64,000 bases of DNA from Gammaproteobacteria bacterium (GCA_030835405.1 JAURPG010000012.1:1-64000); one strand, 5' to 3'; shown: positions 54,210-64,000, counted from the first letter of the stretch. Translations and numbers: made by a program. The notes: generated by a model not told the origin, from the letters alone.

Positions 54210-57200
54210 ATGAGCCGTACGGGGTTACAACGCAGAAAAAATAACAAGTCCAGAAAACCTGTTCTGGATAATGTCGGTACACAGCCGCATTTCCCTGCGC
54301 CTAAATTAAAACCCCTTGCCCATTACATCCGTAAAGCTGTGGTGCCTGCGAGTATCTTGCTGACAACATCACCGGCCTTTGCAGGACCCACTGGTGAGAA
54401 CGTCACCGCCGGTAATGCCAATGTCAATCGGCCCGATACCAACACGACGGTCATCAATCAACATACCACTAATGTTGCCATCGACTGGGCGACGTTTAAC
54501 ATTAACAAAAATGAACTGGTGCAGTTCAACCAACCGTCATCAAATGCACAAGCCTTAAACCGCATTTTCGATCAAAATCCATCGCAGATCTTTGGTAGCC
54601 TCAGGGCTAACGGTCATGTGCTGTTATTAAATCCAAACGGTATGTTCTTCGGACCCACTGCAAGCGTAAACGTTGGTGCCCTGACAGCCGCCTCCATGGA
54701 CATGAAGGTGGAAGACTTCATGAACGGCAACTACAACTTCCAGGTGCCGGTGGACAGTGAAGGCGGCATGGTGGTTAACCAGGGGATCATGTCTGCTGCT
54801 ACCGGCGGCGCAATCAATCTGGTAGGTGAGGCGGTCAGTAACGAAGGTCTTATCTATGCCAACGCCGGCCAGGTCAATCTGGTCGCCGGCAAAAAAGTCA
54901 CCATGGATTTTGATGGTGATGGTCTTATTCAATTTGCCATCGATGAATCCGTTTTAGAAAACGCACACAACCTCGATGCCGCGGTTTCCAACACCGGTGA
55001 AATCAGCGCAGACGGTGGTGCGGTGCTACTCAAGGGTAGTGCTGCAAAAGATATTTTCACCAATGTAGTCAACAACCAGGGCATCATCAAGGCGGGCAGT
55101 ATTGAAAATGTTGGCGGCAAGATCCGATTAATTGCCGGCGGCGCAAGTAACTCACTCATCAACACTGGCACCTTAGACGTTTCGGGAACAGACAGTGATG
55201 GTGGAACCGTACAAATAGGAGCGACCGGCAAAACCACCATATCCGGTAACAGTGTTATCACAGGCTATTCACGCGATGCTAAAGGCGGACTGATCGCGAT
55301 CCGAAGTAATGAAATTTCTGTTCAGGACAACGCAACATTAGATGTATCAGGAAGTACGGCAGGTGGGGCAATTGAAATCGAATCTACTGATGCGACTATC
55401 GTCAGTGGTGAGAGTGTTATTACTGCATCATCCGATGAAGGTAGGGGTGGTGAAGTTCAGATACTTGGTGACAAGGTTGGACTGTTAGATCTCTCTGCCA
55501 TCGATGCCTCGGGTTTGATCGGTGGTGGAATGGTTTTAGTTGGTGGCGACTTCCAGGGTATTAACCCTGAGATACTAAATGCTGATGTAACCTACGTTGA
55601 TGAGGAGGTATCAATACAGGCAGATGCTGTATCAGAGGGTGATGGCGGTAAGGTCATTTTATGGGCGGATAATACCACGCGTTATTATGGTGACATCACC
55701 GCTAAGGGTGGTAGTGAATCTGGTGATGGTGGTTTTGTTGAAGTGTCCGGTAAGGGCTATCTTGATTTCAATGGAACGGTTAATACCATGGCAGAAAACG
55801 GTGAGATCGGTACATTACTGCTTGACCCGACAGATGTCTTTATTGCGGATAGTTTAGGAAACGCCCAGGTGCATGCTGGTGCTGGTGGTAATATGGGGGG
55901 CGGTACTGATACCAGTGCTGATTCAAGTGGTAATCCTTTTACACCGGGCGGAACCATGGACAATTCTCTCTTGTTGGTAGCAACGCTTGAGACAGCGCTG
56001 ACTACAAATGATGTGATCGTTAATGCACTCGCTACTGGTAGTGGGGGAGGAACTGGCAAAATTGTTCTGGTCGATGCGCTGGACTTCGGCGGTGTTGATT
56101 TGGTGGCAGACAGGTCGCTCACGATAAATGCTAAAGATATCTATATCGATGCGCAGATTGATGCAACCGGTGAGACTGATGGTGATCATGTGCTTGATGT
56201 GGTGCTCGATGCCAGTACTCTCAATGGCGGCGGTATTGTCGACATCAATGCTGCGATCAATACCAACGGTGGAACATTTAGTGCAAATGCGATAACAAAT
56301 ATCAATATTGGTGCCAACGTAACGACAGCTGCTGCTACACAGGCTTACACAGGTGCGGTCAATATAGATACTGCAACACCTACTTTAAGCGCGTCATCTC
56401 ACACCTTCAGTTCCACGATTAATCTGAATGCCAACACTCTTACTCTAGATAATACAGGGACTACAACAATTTCTACGGCGATTAGCGGAGTCGGTGGTGG
56501 TTTGACGAAAAAGGGTTCGGGTCAAGTCACCCTGAGTGTGGCAAATAGCTATTCCGGTGCGACTGCAATTAACGCTGGCGTAATAAATGCACAGAATAAT
56601 ATGGCTTTTGGTGATACCGCTGGCGGCGTGACGGTAGCAGATGGCGCAGCAGTGAGATTATCCAGCGACATCACTGTGAGTGTAGAAACTTTGGATCTGA
56701 GCGGTAGCGGTATTAGTGGCACTGGTGCATTGGTCGGGAATGCTGGTTCTAGCACCACCTGGAGTGGTGCCATTACCCTGAGTGCGGATACCACCATTGG
56801 TATTGACGGTGCAGCCGGAACAACGTCGCTGACAACCGGTACCATTGATGGCGGAGGATTTGCTCTAACGGTAGATGGCTATAGTAATGGCATGGGCGCT
56901 ACTATGGGCACCTATACGATTGGTGGTGCGATTACGAACACTGAGAGCGTCGACATATTTGATGCACAGGCGGTAAACATCAATGCCGCAATTTCGACCA
57001 ACGGCGATACAGTTGGTGATGTTGTCATCGCAGCGGGCGCAGGAGGTATAAGCAGCACAGCCCCCGGCACGATTACAACGACGGCGGCAGCGAATTCGGG
57101 TGACATTTCAGGGGATGTTGATCTGTCAACGACAAGCACAGGGACGATTAGTCTTTTGGCTGCGATCACAACCACCGGCGCTGATTCTAATTACAGCGAT

Positions 57201-60200
57201 GGTGCAGCAAGCGATGGTGGTAATGTCACTATTAGTACAAACGCGGGAACAATATCTGTAGTTGAGATTACAGCTTCTGGTGGTAGTGGTACGCCTGATG
57301 GCACGATTGACGTTGATGGTGGAGATTCAGGTGATATATCAATCACCGCAGGTGGTAATAACACCCTGGGGATTGGTGGAGCTATCACAGCGCTGGGTGG
57401 TTTGGCAGCCGATGGTACTAACACGAACATAAGCCCTTTAAATGGCGTTAATGGTGATTTAACACTGAGCAGCGGAGGCAGTGCTGTTACACAATCAGCG
57501 GCTATTCTAGCAGGCGGTCTTGAATTACTGGGTTCGGGCGCTGTGACCTTGACCCAGGCCAGTAATAATATTGATGTTATTGCTGGAAACGTCACCAATA
57601 CGATTACTTACGTTGATGCCGACGGTTTTGCTGTCGATAGCATCAGTGGACAGGATAGCTTAACCAGTAATAACAATATTAATCTGACTGCGACAACCGG
57701 TAATATTATGGTCTCAGCAGGTGCGAGTAATTCAGCAGAGATGCTGGTTACCAGTGGGAGTGGAGCAATAACCTTAACGGCTACCTCCGGTAATGTCGTT
57801 CTTGATGACTTTGCCATTAAAATAGTCGATGGCGCGCTAAGCATTAACGCGGGAAACAATATCTCTGCGGTTAATTCGACCGCTAACACTGAAATAGATG
57901 CATTTGGAAATGTAACGCTGATAGCGGACAGTATCGGTTCTGTTTCAAATGCGATACACATTGAGGGCGACGCAGGCGGTGATCGTTCATTACTAGTATA
58001 TGCCAATGAGACTGGCAGCGTTGACACAGTGAACATTGATGTTTCAACCGATCAGTTTAACCTTATCACTCTACGTATGGCAGATGCAGATGACACTGTC
58101 GATATTGGTTTAGCTGGTGCTGATGTCATTGATGTAAATAGTCTCAGTTCAACAAGTACGTTGATCAATCAGGCCAGTATGGACGTGAATGGCGCTGCCT
58201 TTACCTATGAGTTACTTGAGGCAGGCTCCAATGTTCAGATTGCAAGTGGGGGGAGTGTTGCTATTACTGCAGGTGGTGATGTCGTTATTCGTGCTGCGGA
58301 TAATATTATTGTGGGCGATACTGGCGACAATTTTGTAGAAACAGCGATTGATGCCGATGGCGGCACGTTTAATGTCAGCCTCATTGCTGATGCTGATTTA
58401 AGTGGTCTTGGCGGTTCAGCATCCAATAATGTCGGTGCCATTACTCTCGGCGATACAGGCTTTCGTGACGAAATTCTAATGGCAGATGGAAATCTGCATA
58501 TGTCTGCGGCAACCGGTGTTGGTACTTCAGGATTAGGCAGAATCACGGTTAAAGGAACATTCGACAATACTTTTGGTCTGGCCGCAGCAACGACAACAAG
58601 CGGTGGTGTTTTTGTTGGGAATATCAATACTGGTAATATCAGTGTTACCAGTCTTACCACCGGATCTGTGACAACTAATGGTCTTCAATCATCAGACGCA
58701 TTAGAGCTGGAGAATTCTGCCAGCAATATTACCATCATCGATATTGCTGGTACCGCGAATGACGTTAATGCGACAGGTAAAATCAGATTAGATGCATTTG
58801 GTACATTAACCATAGCAAGTGGTGCTGATGTAGAAACTTCTGTTGGGGCAGGTTCAGCGATTGATTTGATCGCTAATGATATGGATCTCTCCGGGACGGT
58901 GACGGCAGCCATGGCTGATGCAGAAGTATTACTGAAAGCGAAAACGGGCAGCACAGCAATTAACCTCGGTGGGTCGGGCGGCGGACTTGAATTATCAGCA
59001 GCCGAATTGAATGCGATTGCAGCAGATATTCTGCGCATTGGTGATAGTTCAACAAGCGCGGCAGTCACTTTAACAGGTGCATGGACACCGGGGTCTACAG
59101 TCGGTGATACGCGCCTGGAAATTGAGACAAGTAGTACGGTTACAGCAACTGCAGCGGCATTGAATATGGGAACGAGCACGGGTGATCTTGTCGTGCGTGC
59201 TGGTGGTGCGGTCAACCTTGGGACCGTCTCCCACGATTTTAATACGGTGGCGGTGACGACGGGTGCTACCGCCTCTGCCGTAACGATCAAAGATGGTGTT
59301 GACGGCATGACCATTGGATCGGTAGACGGGATAAACGGAGTTGTTACTGGTGGTGCACAGATTGATATATCGACAGCAGGTGCGTTGACCGTGTCTAACC
59401 AGGTGAACAATACCGGTGCTGATGCTATTAACCTGTCGGGTGCAGGTGTGAGCCTTAATAATGGTGCGAGTTCGGCTGTAGGTGCAAGCACAGCAGGGAC
59501 AGTGACTATTGATGCGAACGCAGGAACCCTGTCAACAATTGTCGCCACGACTATTGCATCATCGTTGGGAACGGGTCTTGCTATCGAATTGATTGGGGAC
59601 ACAATGAGCCTGCTCGGTTCGACTACCGCCAGTGGTGCGGGTGGTGAGGTTCATATTGTCGCAGGAACAACAACGACAAATATTAATTTAGGCGGTGGAG
59701 GCTCAGGTGGTGAACTCGAATTATCAGCAGCTGAATTGAACACTATCAGTGCCGATATTCTGGAAATTGGAGATAACACTACTGCCGGTATAATTACATT
59801 AACTGATGCATGGACTCCCGGTGCAGCGGTGGGTGATACCTATCTGGGATTTGAAACAGAGGGGACTGTCACCGCAACAACAGCCGCTGCTATTTTAGAC
59901 ATGTCAACAAGCAATGGCGCTCTTGTCGTTAGAGCAGGTGGTGCGGTAAATCTGGGACTCCTTGGTACTGTTGCACACAATTTAAATACTGTTGCAGTAG
60001 ATACCGAGAATTCAACTGCAACTGGCTCAGCGTCGGTAACTATTAATGACTCAAACGGATTGACCATAGGAAATGTCGATGGTGTCAACGGTATCTTAGT
60101 AGAAACGACGACTGCATCGAATATTGATATTGATTCTGGTGGTGCGATTGCAGTAACTGGAGGAGTGCAAATTATTGGTGGTGGAGCAACTACAAGTTTG

Positions 60201-63200
60201 GCAATTGATTCATTATCTGGTTCTATAACAATTGGTGCCGGTACAATAAGTAACGAGTCCATCATCAATACTGGATCAGGGACCATTTCTATTACTACCG
60301 CTGGTCTACAAAACATTACATTGTCTGATTTCGCGATTGCGGCAGGGACTGGTTTAGTTAGTTTGAGTTCTGGACTAGATATCACTGCGAGTGCGAGCGG
60401 TAATGATGAAATTAATGCGGCCTTACTTAGTATTACGGCTGCAAGAGATGTTGGCCCAACTAACACTCTTGATTTAGCAAGCACGACGAATCTGACGCTC
60501 GATATTGAAGATAGTTTTGATATTAGCACTAGCGCAACTATTTTAGATCTAACCGTAAGTCTTGATCCAACCAATATAGATTCCTACACATTAGTGGATA
60601 ATGATGGTGGCACGACAAATCTGACTTTTGATGTAGCAGATAATGGAGCGAATGTTGATGTCCACGAAATTTCCGTTAGCAGTGGTAATTTAAATCTCTC
60701 TCTGGCAGGAGAGTCCGGCAATATTAATCTTGATGATAATCTTGATAACAATGGGGACGAAGGCATCAGCGTTGGAGCAGGTAGTGTCACAATAGTTTCT
60801 GCTGGAAGTATTCTCGATCTGAATACTAGTGCTGCTGACGATCCGGCGACAACTAGCCCATCTGAATCTAACATCGCCACGAGCGGAACAGTTGTTCTGA
60901 CCGCAAACGGGGGATCAGTGGGCGCAGCTGGTGATGGCGATATTGATATTCGAGGTACAGGAAATATTACCGCCAACGCGTCAAATGGTCTTGTAAATAT
61001 CCAGACTGATCAAACAACCATATCTGTTCCCGGTGCTCTAACATTTGCCGTGCCAACCGGAGTGGACTATACCCTTACCGGTGCAGGTGGAGCAGGACTT
61101 TTAATTGTTGAGAATTTTGTTGGCACATTAGATGTTGCTTTTAATGGAGGTGGGATTGCAGATGGCGATCTAGATGTAACGGCAACAACAGGCAATATTC
61201 GGCTAACAGATAATGCGATTACAGGAATAGGTATTGGCGATGTCAGGTTGGTAGCGTCAGCGGGCTCAATCAACGCAGATTCAGGTACGCCAACCGCTAA
61301 TATTTCAACGGATGGTAAAGTAATTTTATCTGGATCCACAGGAATCGGCGGCACCAACCCTTTGGCGATAGTTGGCACCGGAACAAATCTTGATCTTGAT
61401 TTGATACGTACTGATGTTGGCGTTATCAATTTAGACATTACCGGTGATGCAACATTAACCGGATTTAGTAGTACCGGTGCAGGTACCACAATGATTGCAA
61501 TGCACAGTTCGATGACCCTACAGACTGATGTTAGCCAGGTGGGCACCTTCACAGTTACGACGACTGATGCCGCAGGTGCTGGCGATGATATTAATGTTGA
61601 TAACTCAATTGATCCCAATGTAACAATTGAATCAACCGGCGGTAACATCGTTTTCAACGCGGGTGATAACATTATTATAGAAGCTGGCTCGATTGTTCGT
61701 TCTACATTCGCTACCGGGACGGTCAGTTTCACTGCAGGTGTAGGTGATACGACAGCCGCGGATGATATTGGTCAAATCGAATTACAAGGTGATGCTAGTG
61801 TAACCTCTCCTGATACTGCTGGTGTTGCGATTACCTTTGCGACGAATGATGTCTCGTTGTCTGGTACTTCTACTGTTATTGCTTCCGGTGGTGCGGGTAG
61901 CAAAGTATTAATTACTACCAGTGATAATACCGACACAATTGACCTGGGATTAGGGGATACACTCTCTAATAATATATTGGAAATATCTGATGCCGATCTG
62001 GACCGCATTACTGCTGAGACATTACGCATTGGTTCTATCACCGCGAATGTAATTAATGTTTCATCAGTCATCAGTCCAGCTTCTGTTACAAACCTTTCCT
62101 TGATTACTGATCTGAATGTAACTCAAGCCGGTGGTGGCACGATTACTGTTAGTGGTTTATCGATTAACGCAGATACCAGCACCACGCTGAACGAGGCTAA
62201 CAACGTAACTACGCTGGCGGCACTTATTGATGATGCCAGTCAGACCTTTTCTTTTACAGAAGCAAATGGATTCGGTGTTGGCACAGTAGATTTGCAAAAT
62301 GGCGTATCAACCAATGACGGTGCCATCACACTTGTGGCGACTACCGGCGGTTTGACCATTACCGATACAGCACTTGATGTGAATGCGGGTACCAGCACGG
62401 CTTCATTACAAGCCCTCGGTTTAAACCAGACCTTGACACTGACGGGCGATGTAACCGCTACCGGTGGTGTTACTTATATCGCTGACAATATGATTTTGAA
62501 CGGTGCGACAACGGCAACCGGCGCAACAGCGACTTTACGACAAAATACAAATGGAACATTAATTGATCTTGGCGCCGCGGTCTCGGATAGCGCAGGGCAA
62601 TTGGTGTTATCGAATGCCGAGATTGACTCAATCAGTGTCGATGCCGGGATCTTACAGATAGGTAATGCAAATAGCGGCACCATCGACCTGACCGCAGCTA
62701 TTGCACCGTCTGGTGTGACCACCGGCGTACTATCACTGACAACGGGTGGTTCGATTACGCAAGGCGCTGCTTTTGCCCTCACAGAAGAAAACGTGACACT
62801 GCAGGCAGGCGGTTCGGTAAGCCTGACACAAGCAAATGAGATTGCTGATCTTGGTGCCTCGTCCAGTGTCGGCGGCTTCACGTTGAATGACAATGCGGGT
62901 GGATTAAACATAACCGGAGTAGTAACTGCAGGCGCAGGCGATATCGATATTACAACCGTAGGTGCGTTGACAGTCCAGCAAAATATCAATAATACAGGTG
63001 CTTTTAATATTAACCTGACCGGTGTTGGTATTGATGTGGATACAACAACCGGAGGCGCTCATAATGTAACTATTCAAACGGACTCAACGGGTAATCTGAA
63101 TATTGATGCCGGTGCAGGGACTTTGACTTTACAGGATGAGGGTACGACCGAGATAGCCCTGTTGACCACGATCGGCACTGGCAATATATCGATCAATGCG

Positions 63201-64000
63201 GCTGACATCGTCATTGAGACTAATGATGCTGGCAATCAAGATCAAATCGTTTCCGGCGGGACTCTGACTATAACCTCGAATGGCGGTACGATTGGACTTG
63301 GTGATGATGCAGTAACTGCAGTATCTGCGTTAGAACTAAATGATGTAGAGATGGATTCACTTAGCAGTACTGGCACACTAACAATTGGTAACGGTGCTTC
63401 AGGTCGGATACTACTGGATCGTGCAACGACTTATGGTGCCAATGATTTAAAACTTGTTACAGGTAGTTTTATTACAGATAACTCCGATGCCAATGCCTTT
63501 ACTAGTGCCGGGACATTGACTCTGACATCGAATGGCACGGTTGGTATCGACAATACGGATGGTAATAACACGGCCCTGACTTTGGGTATCGATGTCAACG
63601 CGCTGACGATCACGGGGACTGGTGCCAACAATATTAATGTTACAGACGCGGGCACATCGAATACGGTTTATACCATTGCCACAGGCGGTGCTGGTAATGT
63701 GGTTGTCACTCAGACAGCTAACAATTTAAATGTGGGGCTGGTATCAACACTTGGTAATGTTGATCTCACTACTACCAATACTACTGGCGGTGCGATTATT
63801 GATAATGGTGCGGATAACACCGTCGATATTTTTGGTGGCACAGTTACTCTTACTTCTAATACCGGCATCGGCTCATCAACAGCCGATCAGGACATTGAGA
63901 CTTCAGCAACAAACTTAGTCGCGTCCACGACCACATCCGGCGATATCGTGATTGATGAAACCGACACGATCACATTAACATCGGTGACTACCACAGACGG
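54210..64000 (+). CDS. Giant two-partner secretion exoprotein (TpsA), 3' end beyond window
   Basis: An ATG at 54210 opens a frame that I could follow to the last base, at least 3263 codons. An extended basic n-region (SRTGLQRRKNNKSRKP) leads to a hydrophobic core and a cleavage site near SPAFA/GP (residue 58). The TPS secretion domain (about 60-300) has the conserved NPNG motif (LLLNPNGMFFGPTASVNVGA, residues 138-157). Near residue 535 comes LLLDPTDVFIAD, a motif typical of filamentous-haemagglutinin-like proteins. A PATR-like strand repeat (KGSGQVTLSVANSYSGATAI) lies near residue 770. The rest is Gly/Thr/Ser/Asp/Asn-rich beta-helix-like sequence. It should be secreted through the TpsB encoded just upstream. 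Adhesin, haemolysin or contact-toxin function cannot be judged without the C-terminus. The ribosome binding site is weak. Confidence 0.93.
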   Translation, partial: MSRTGLQRRKNNKSRKPVLDNVGTQPHFPAPKLKPLAHYIRKAVVPASILLTTSPAFAGPTGENVTAGNANVNRPDTNTTVINQHTTNVAIDWATFNINKNELVQFNQPSSNAQALNRIFDQNPSQIFGSLRANGHVLLLNPNGMFFGPTASVNVGALTAASMDMKVEDFMNGNYNFQVPVDSEGGMVVNQGIMSAATGGAINLVGEAVSNEGLIYANAGQVNLVAGKKVTMDFDGDGLIQFAIDESVLENAHNLDAAVSNTGEISADGGAVLLKGSAAKDIFTNVVNNQGIIKAGSIENVGGKIRLIAGGASNSLINTGTLDVSGTDSDGGTVQIGATGKTTISGNSVITGYSRDAKGGLIAIRSNEISVQDNATLDVSGSTAGGAIEIESTDATIVSGESVITASSDEGRGGEVQILGDKVGLLDLSAIDASGLIGGGMVLVGGDFQGINPEILNADVTYVDEEVSIQADAVSEGDGGKVILWADNTTRYYGDITAKGGSESGDGGFVEVSGKGYLDFNGTVNTMAENGEIGTLLLDPTDVFIADSLGNAQVHAGAGGNMGGGTDTSADSSGNPFTPGGTMDNSLLLVATLETALTTNDVIVNALATGSGGGTGKIVLVDALDFGGVDLVADRSLTINAKDIYIDAQIDATGETDGDHVLDVVLDASTLNGGGIVDINAAINTNGGTFSANAITNINIGANVTTAAATQAYTGAVNIDTATPTLSASSHTFSSTINLNANTLTLDNTGTTTISTAISGVGGGLTKKGSGQVTLSVANSYSGATAINAGVINAQNNMAFGDTAGGVTVADGAAVRLSSDITVSVETLDLSGSGISGTGALVGNAGSSTTWSGAITLSADTTIGIDGAAGTTSLTTGTIDGGGFALTVDGYSNGMGATMGTYTIGGAITNTESVDIFDAQAVNINAAISTNGDTVGDVVIAAGAGGISSTAPGTITTTAAANSGDISGDVDLSTTSTGTISLLAAITTTGADSNYSDGAASDGGNVTISTNAGTISVVEITASGGSGTPDGTIDVDGGDSGDISITAGGNNTLGIGGAITALGGLAADGTNTNISPLNGVNGDLTLSSGGSAVTQSAAILAGGLELLGSGAVTLTQASNNIDVIAGNVTNTITYVDADGFAVDSISGQDSLTSNNNINLTATTGNIMVSAGASNSAEMLVTSGSGAITLTATSGNVVLDDFAIKIVDGALSINAGNNISAVNSTANTEIDAFGNVTLIADSIGSVSNAIHIEGDAGGDRSLLVYANETGSVDTVNIDVSTDQFNLITLRMADADDTVDIGLAGADVIDVNSLSSTSTLINQASMDVNGAAFTYELLEAGSNVQIASGGSVAITAGGDVVIRAADNIIVGDTGDNFVETAIDADGGTFNVSLIADADLSGLGGSASNNVGAITLGDTGFRDEILMADGNLHMSAATGVGTSGLGRITVKGTFDNTFGLAAATTTSGGVFVGNINTGNISVTSLTTGSVTTNGLQSSDALELENSASNITIIDIAGTANDVNATGKIRLDAFGTLTIASGADVETSVGAGSAIDLIANDMDLSGTVTAAMADAEVLLKAKTGSTAINLGGSGGGLELSAAELNAIAADILRIGDSSTSAAVTLTGAWTPGSTVGDTRLEIETSSTVTATAAALNMGTSTGDLVVRAGGAVNLGTVSHDFNTVAVTTGATASAVTIKDGVDGMTIGSVDGINGVVTGGAQIDISTAGALTVSNQVNNTGADAINLSGAGVSLNNGASSAVGASTAGTVTIDANAGTLSTIVATTIASSLGTGLAIELIGDTMSLLGSTTASGAGGEVHIVAGTTTTNINLGGGGSGGELELSAAELNTISADILEIGDNTTAGIITLTDAWTPGAAVGDTYLGFETEGTVTATTAAAILDMSTSNGALVVRAGGAVNLGLLGTVAHNLNTVAVDTENSTATGSASVTINDSNGLTIGNVDGVNGILVETTTASNIDIDSGGAIAVTGGVQIIGGGATTSLAIDSLSGSITIGAGTISNESIINTGSGTISITTAGLQNITLSDFAIAAGTGLVSLSSGLDITASASGNDEINAALLSITAARDVGPTNTLDLASTTNLTLDIEDSFDISTSATILDLTVSLDPTNIDSYTLVDNDGGTTNLTFDVADNGANVDVHEISVSSGNLNLSLAGESGNINLDDNLDNNGDEGISVGAGSVTIVSAGSILDLNTSAADDPATTSPSESNIATSGTVVLTANGGSVGAAGDGDIDIRGTGNITANASNGLVNIQTDQTTISVPGALTFAVPTGVDYTLTGAGGAGLLIVENFVGTLDVAFNGGGIADGDLDVTATTGNIRLTDNAITGIGIGDVRLVASAGSINADSGTPTANISTDGKVILSGSTGIGGTNPLAIVGTGTNLDLDLIRTDVGVINLDITGDATLTGFSSTGAGTTMIAMHSSMTLQTDVSQVGTFTVTTTDAAGAGDDINVDNSIDPNVTIESTGGNIVFNAGDNIIIEAGSIVRSTFATGTVSFTAGVGDTTAADDIGQIELQGDASVTSPDTAGVAITFATNDVSLSGTSTVIASGGAGSKVLITTSDNTDTIDLGLGDTLSNNILEISDADLDRITAETLRIGSITANVINVSSVISPASVTNLSLITDLNVTQAGGGTITVSGLSINADTSTTLNEANNVTTLAALIDDASQTFSFTEANGFGVGTVDLQNGVSTNDGAITLVATTGGLTITDTALDVNAGTSTASLQALGLNQTLTLTGDVTATGGVTYIADNMILNGATTATGATATLRQNTNGTLIDLGAAVSDSAGQLVLSNAEIDSISVDAGILQIGNANSGTIDLTAAIAPSGVTTGVLSLTTGGSITQGAAFALTEENVTLQAGGSVSLTQANEIADLGASSSVGGFTLNDNAGGLNITGVVTAGAGDIDITTVGALTVQQNINNTGAFNINLTGVGIDVDTTTGGAHNVTIQTDSTGNLNIDAGAGTLTLQDEGTTEIALLTTIGTGNISINAADIVIETNDAGNQDQIVSGGTLTITSNGGTIGLGDDAVTAVSALELNDVEMDSLSSTGTLTIGNGASGRILLDRATTYGANDLKLVTGSFITDNSDANAFTSAGTLTLTSNGTVGIDNTDGNNTALTLGIDVNALTITGTGANNINVTDAGTSNTVYTIATGGAGNVVVTQTANNLNVGLVSTLGNVDLTTTNTTGGAIIDNGADNTVDIFGGTVTLTSNTGIGSSTADQDIETSATNLVASTTTSGDIVIDETDTITLTSVTTTD
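56494..56593 (+). repeat. PATR-like passenger-associated repeat in tpsA
   Basis: Encodes GGLTKKGSGQVTLSVANSYS followed by GATAINAGVINAQN, matching the autotransporter-associated beta-strand repeat pattern (KxGxGxLxLxGxNTYxGxTxxxxGxL). One clear copy was seen. These repeats aid beta-helix folding in type V passengers. Confidence 0.7.
58969..59253 (+). repeat. TpsA duplicated module, copy A
   Basis: Encodes about 95 residues from GGSGGGLELSAAELNAIAAD through AWTPGSTVGDTRLEIET and LVVRAGGAVNLGTVSHDFN. It aligns by eye over its whole length with the module at 59691-60000; the two share long identical stretches such as LVVRAGGAVNLG. They have diverged enough at DNA level to be an old duplication. 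Confidence 0.8.
59691..60000 (+). repeat. TpsA duplicated module, copy B
   Basis: Encodes GGGGSGGELELSAAELNTIS, then AWTPGAAVGDTYLGFETEG and LVVRAGGAVNLGLLGTVAHN. Copy B has small insertions relative to copy A (58969-59253), including two or three residues before VAHN. Confidence 0.8.
61976..63396 (+). repeat. Dispersed L-x-L-S-x-A-E-(L/I)-D repeats in tpsA
   Basis: Degenerate versions of the module core (LELSAAELNxIxADILxIG) recur at about 61976-62035 (LEISDADLDRITAETLRIG), 62600-62670 (LVLSNAEIDSISVDAGILQIG) and 63328-63396 (LELNDVEMDSLSSTGTLTIG). With copies A and B this makes at least five. The spacing is irregular, from about 660 to 2270 bases. Confidence 0.7.

Noticed and set aside
54627-63655. 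Numerous minus-strand open frames of 80-300 codons opposite the TpsA gene
   Set aside because: They are shadows of the Gly/Thr/Asp-rich sense frame: their translations are rich in Ser, Pro, Val and Ala with no recognisable domain or start signal, and the sense frame is continuous and matches a known family.

Overview
The window is about 64 kb of moderately AT-rich bacterial chromosome from a gammaproteobacterium that I cannot place more narrowly. The assignment rests on the order rpsF-rpsR-DUF2232-rplI-dnaB-alr-radA, a succinate dehydrogenase operon that carries sdhE and ygfZ, a YgfX-like membrane protein, UbiG/Gph, a FadJ-type beta-oxidation locus and Mla-type lipid transport genes. The organism looks aerobic and Gram-negative. 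I saw no rRNA, convincing tRNA, CRISPR array, transposase or phage gene.

Layout. 1-4.8 kb: beta-oxidation genes (thiolase 3' end, multifunctional FadJ-like protein, acyl-CoA ligase). 4.8-8.7 kb: gor-modABC on the minus strand. 8.8-10.4 kb: a CDF metal transporter facing a TVP38-type membrane protein. 10.6-13.3 kb: a rearranged and decaying mla locus: mlaC is inverted, mlaE has an internal stop, and mlaF has an internal stop, has lost Walker B and has no good start codon. 13.3-16 kb: a large Sel1-repeat protein with four short aromatic motifs in acidic linkers. 16.2-22.5 kb: the S6/S18/L9-DnaB-Alr-RadA block, with an acidic repeat tail on S6. 22.5-27.4 kb: envelope and stress genes (DUF3179, DoxX-like, a flavin disulfide oxidoreductase plus TVP38 pair, an ECF sigma factor and its NrsF-like anti-sigma). 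27.5-29.7 kb: PiT transporter and ArsM methyltransferase. 29.7-33.3 kb: CorC-type protein, CcsA-like protein and Ffh, then a 195-bp inverted-repeat element. 33.5-39.8 kb: a nine-gene minus-strand run, sdhAF4-like, sdhC, sdhD, sdhA, sdhB, sdhE, ygfZ, yheT, dsbB. The first gene is only 53 codons long. 39.9-42.6 kb: YgfX-like protein, squalene/phytoene synthase-like protein, Gph, UbiG.

42.6-49.6 kb holds the most distinctive chromosomal system: one operon encoding an FHA-containing class III nucleotide cyclase, a PP2C phosphatase, a 1498-residue membrane Ser/Thr kinase ending in a formylglycine-generating-enzyme-like domain, and a small single-pass membrane protein. The kinase has four EDST motifs in its N-terminal tail that could be phospho-docking sites for the FHA domain (inference).

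50-64 kb: a parvulin-type isomerase, a frameshifted secreted-protein remnant, then a two-partner secretion pair. TpsB (ShlB/FhaC type) is followed by a TpsA exoprotein that is open for more than 3260 codons and runs off the window. The parvulin could help fold secreted proteins, but no sequence feature ties it to the TPS pair. The best candidates for new biology are the kinase/cyclase/FGE operon, the giant TpsA, the Sel1 protein with FFNRLF-like motifs, and the decaying mla locus.
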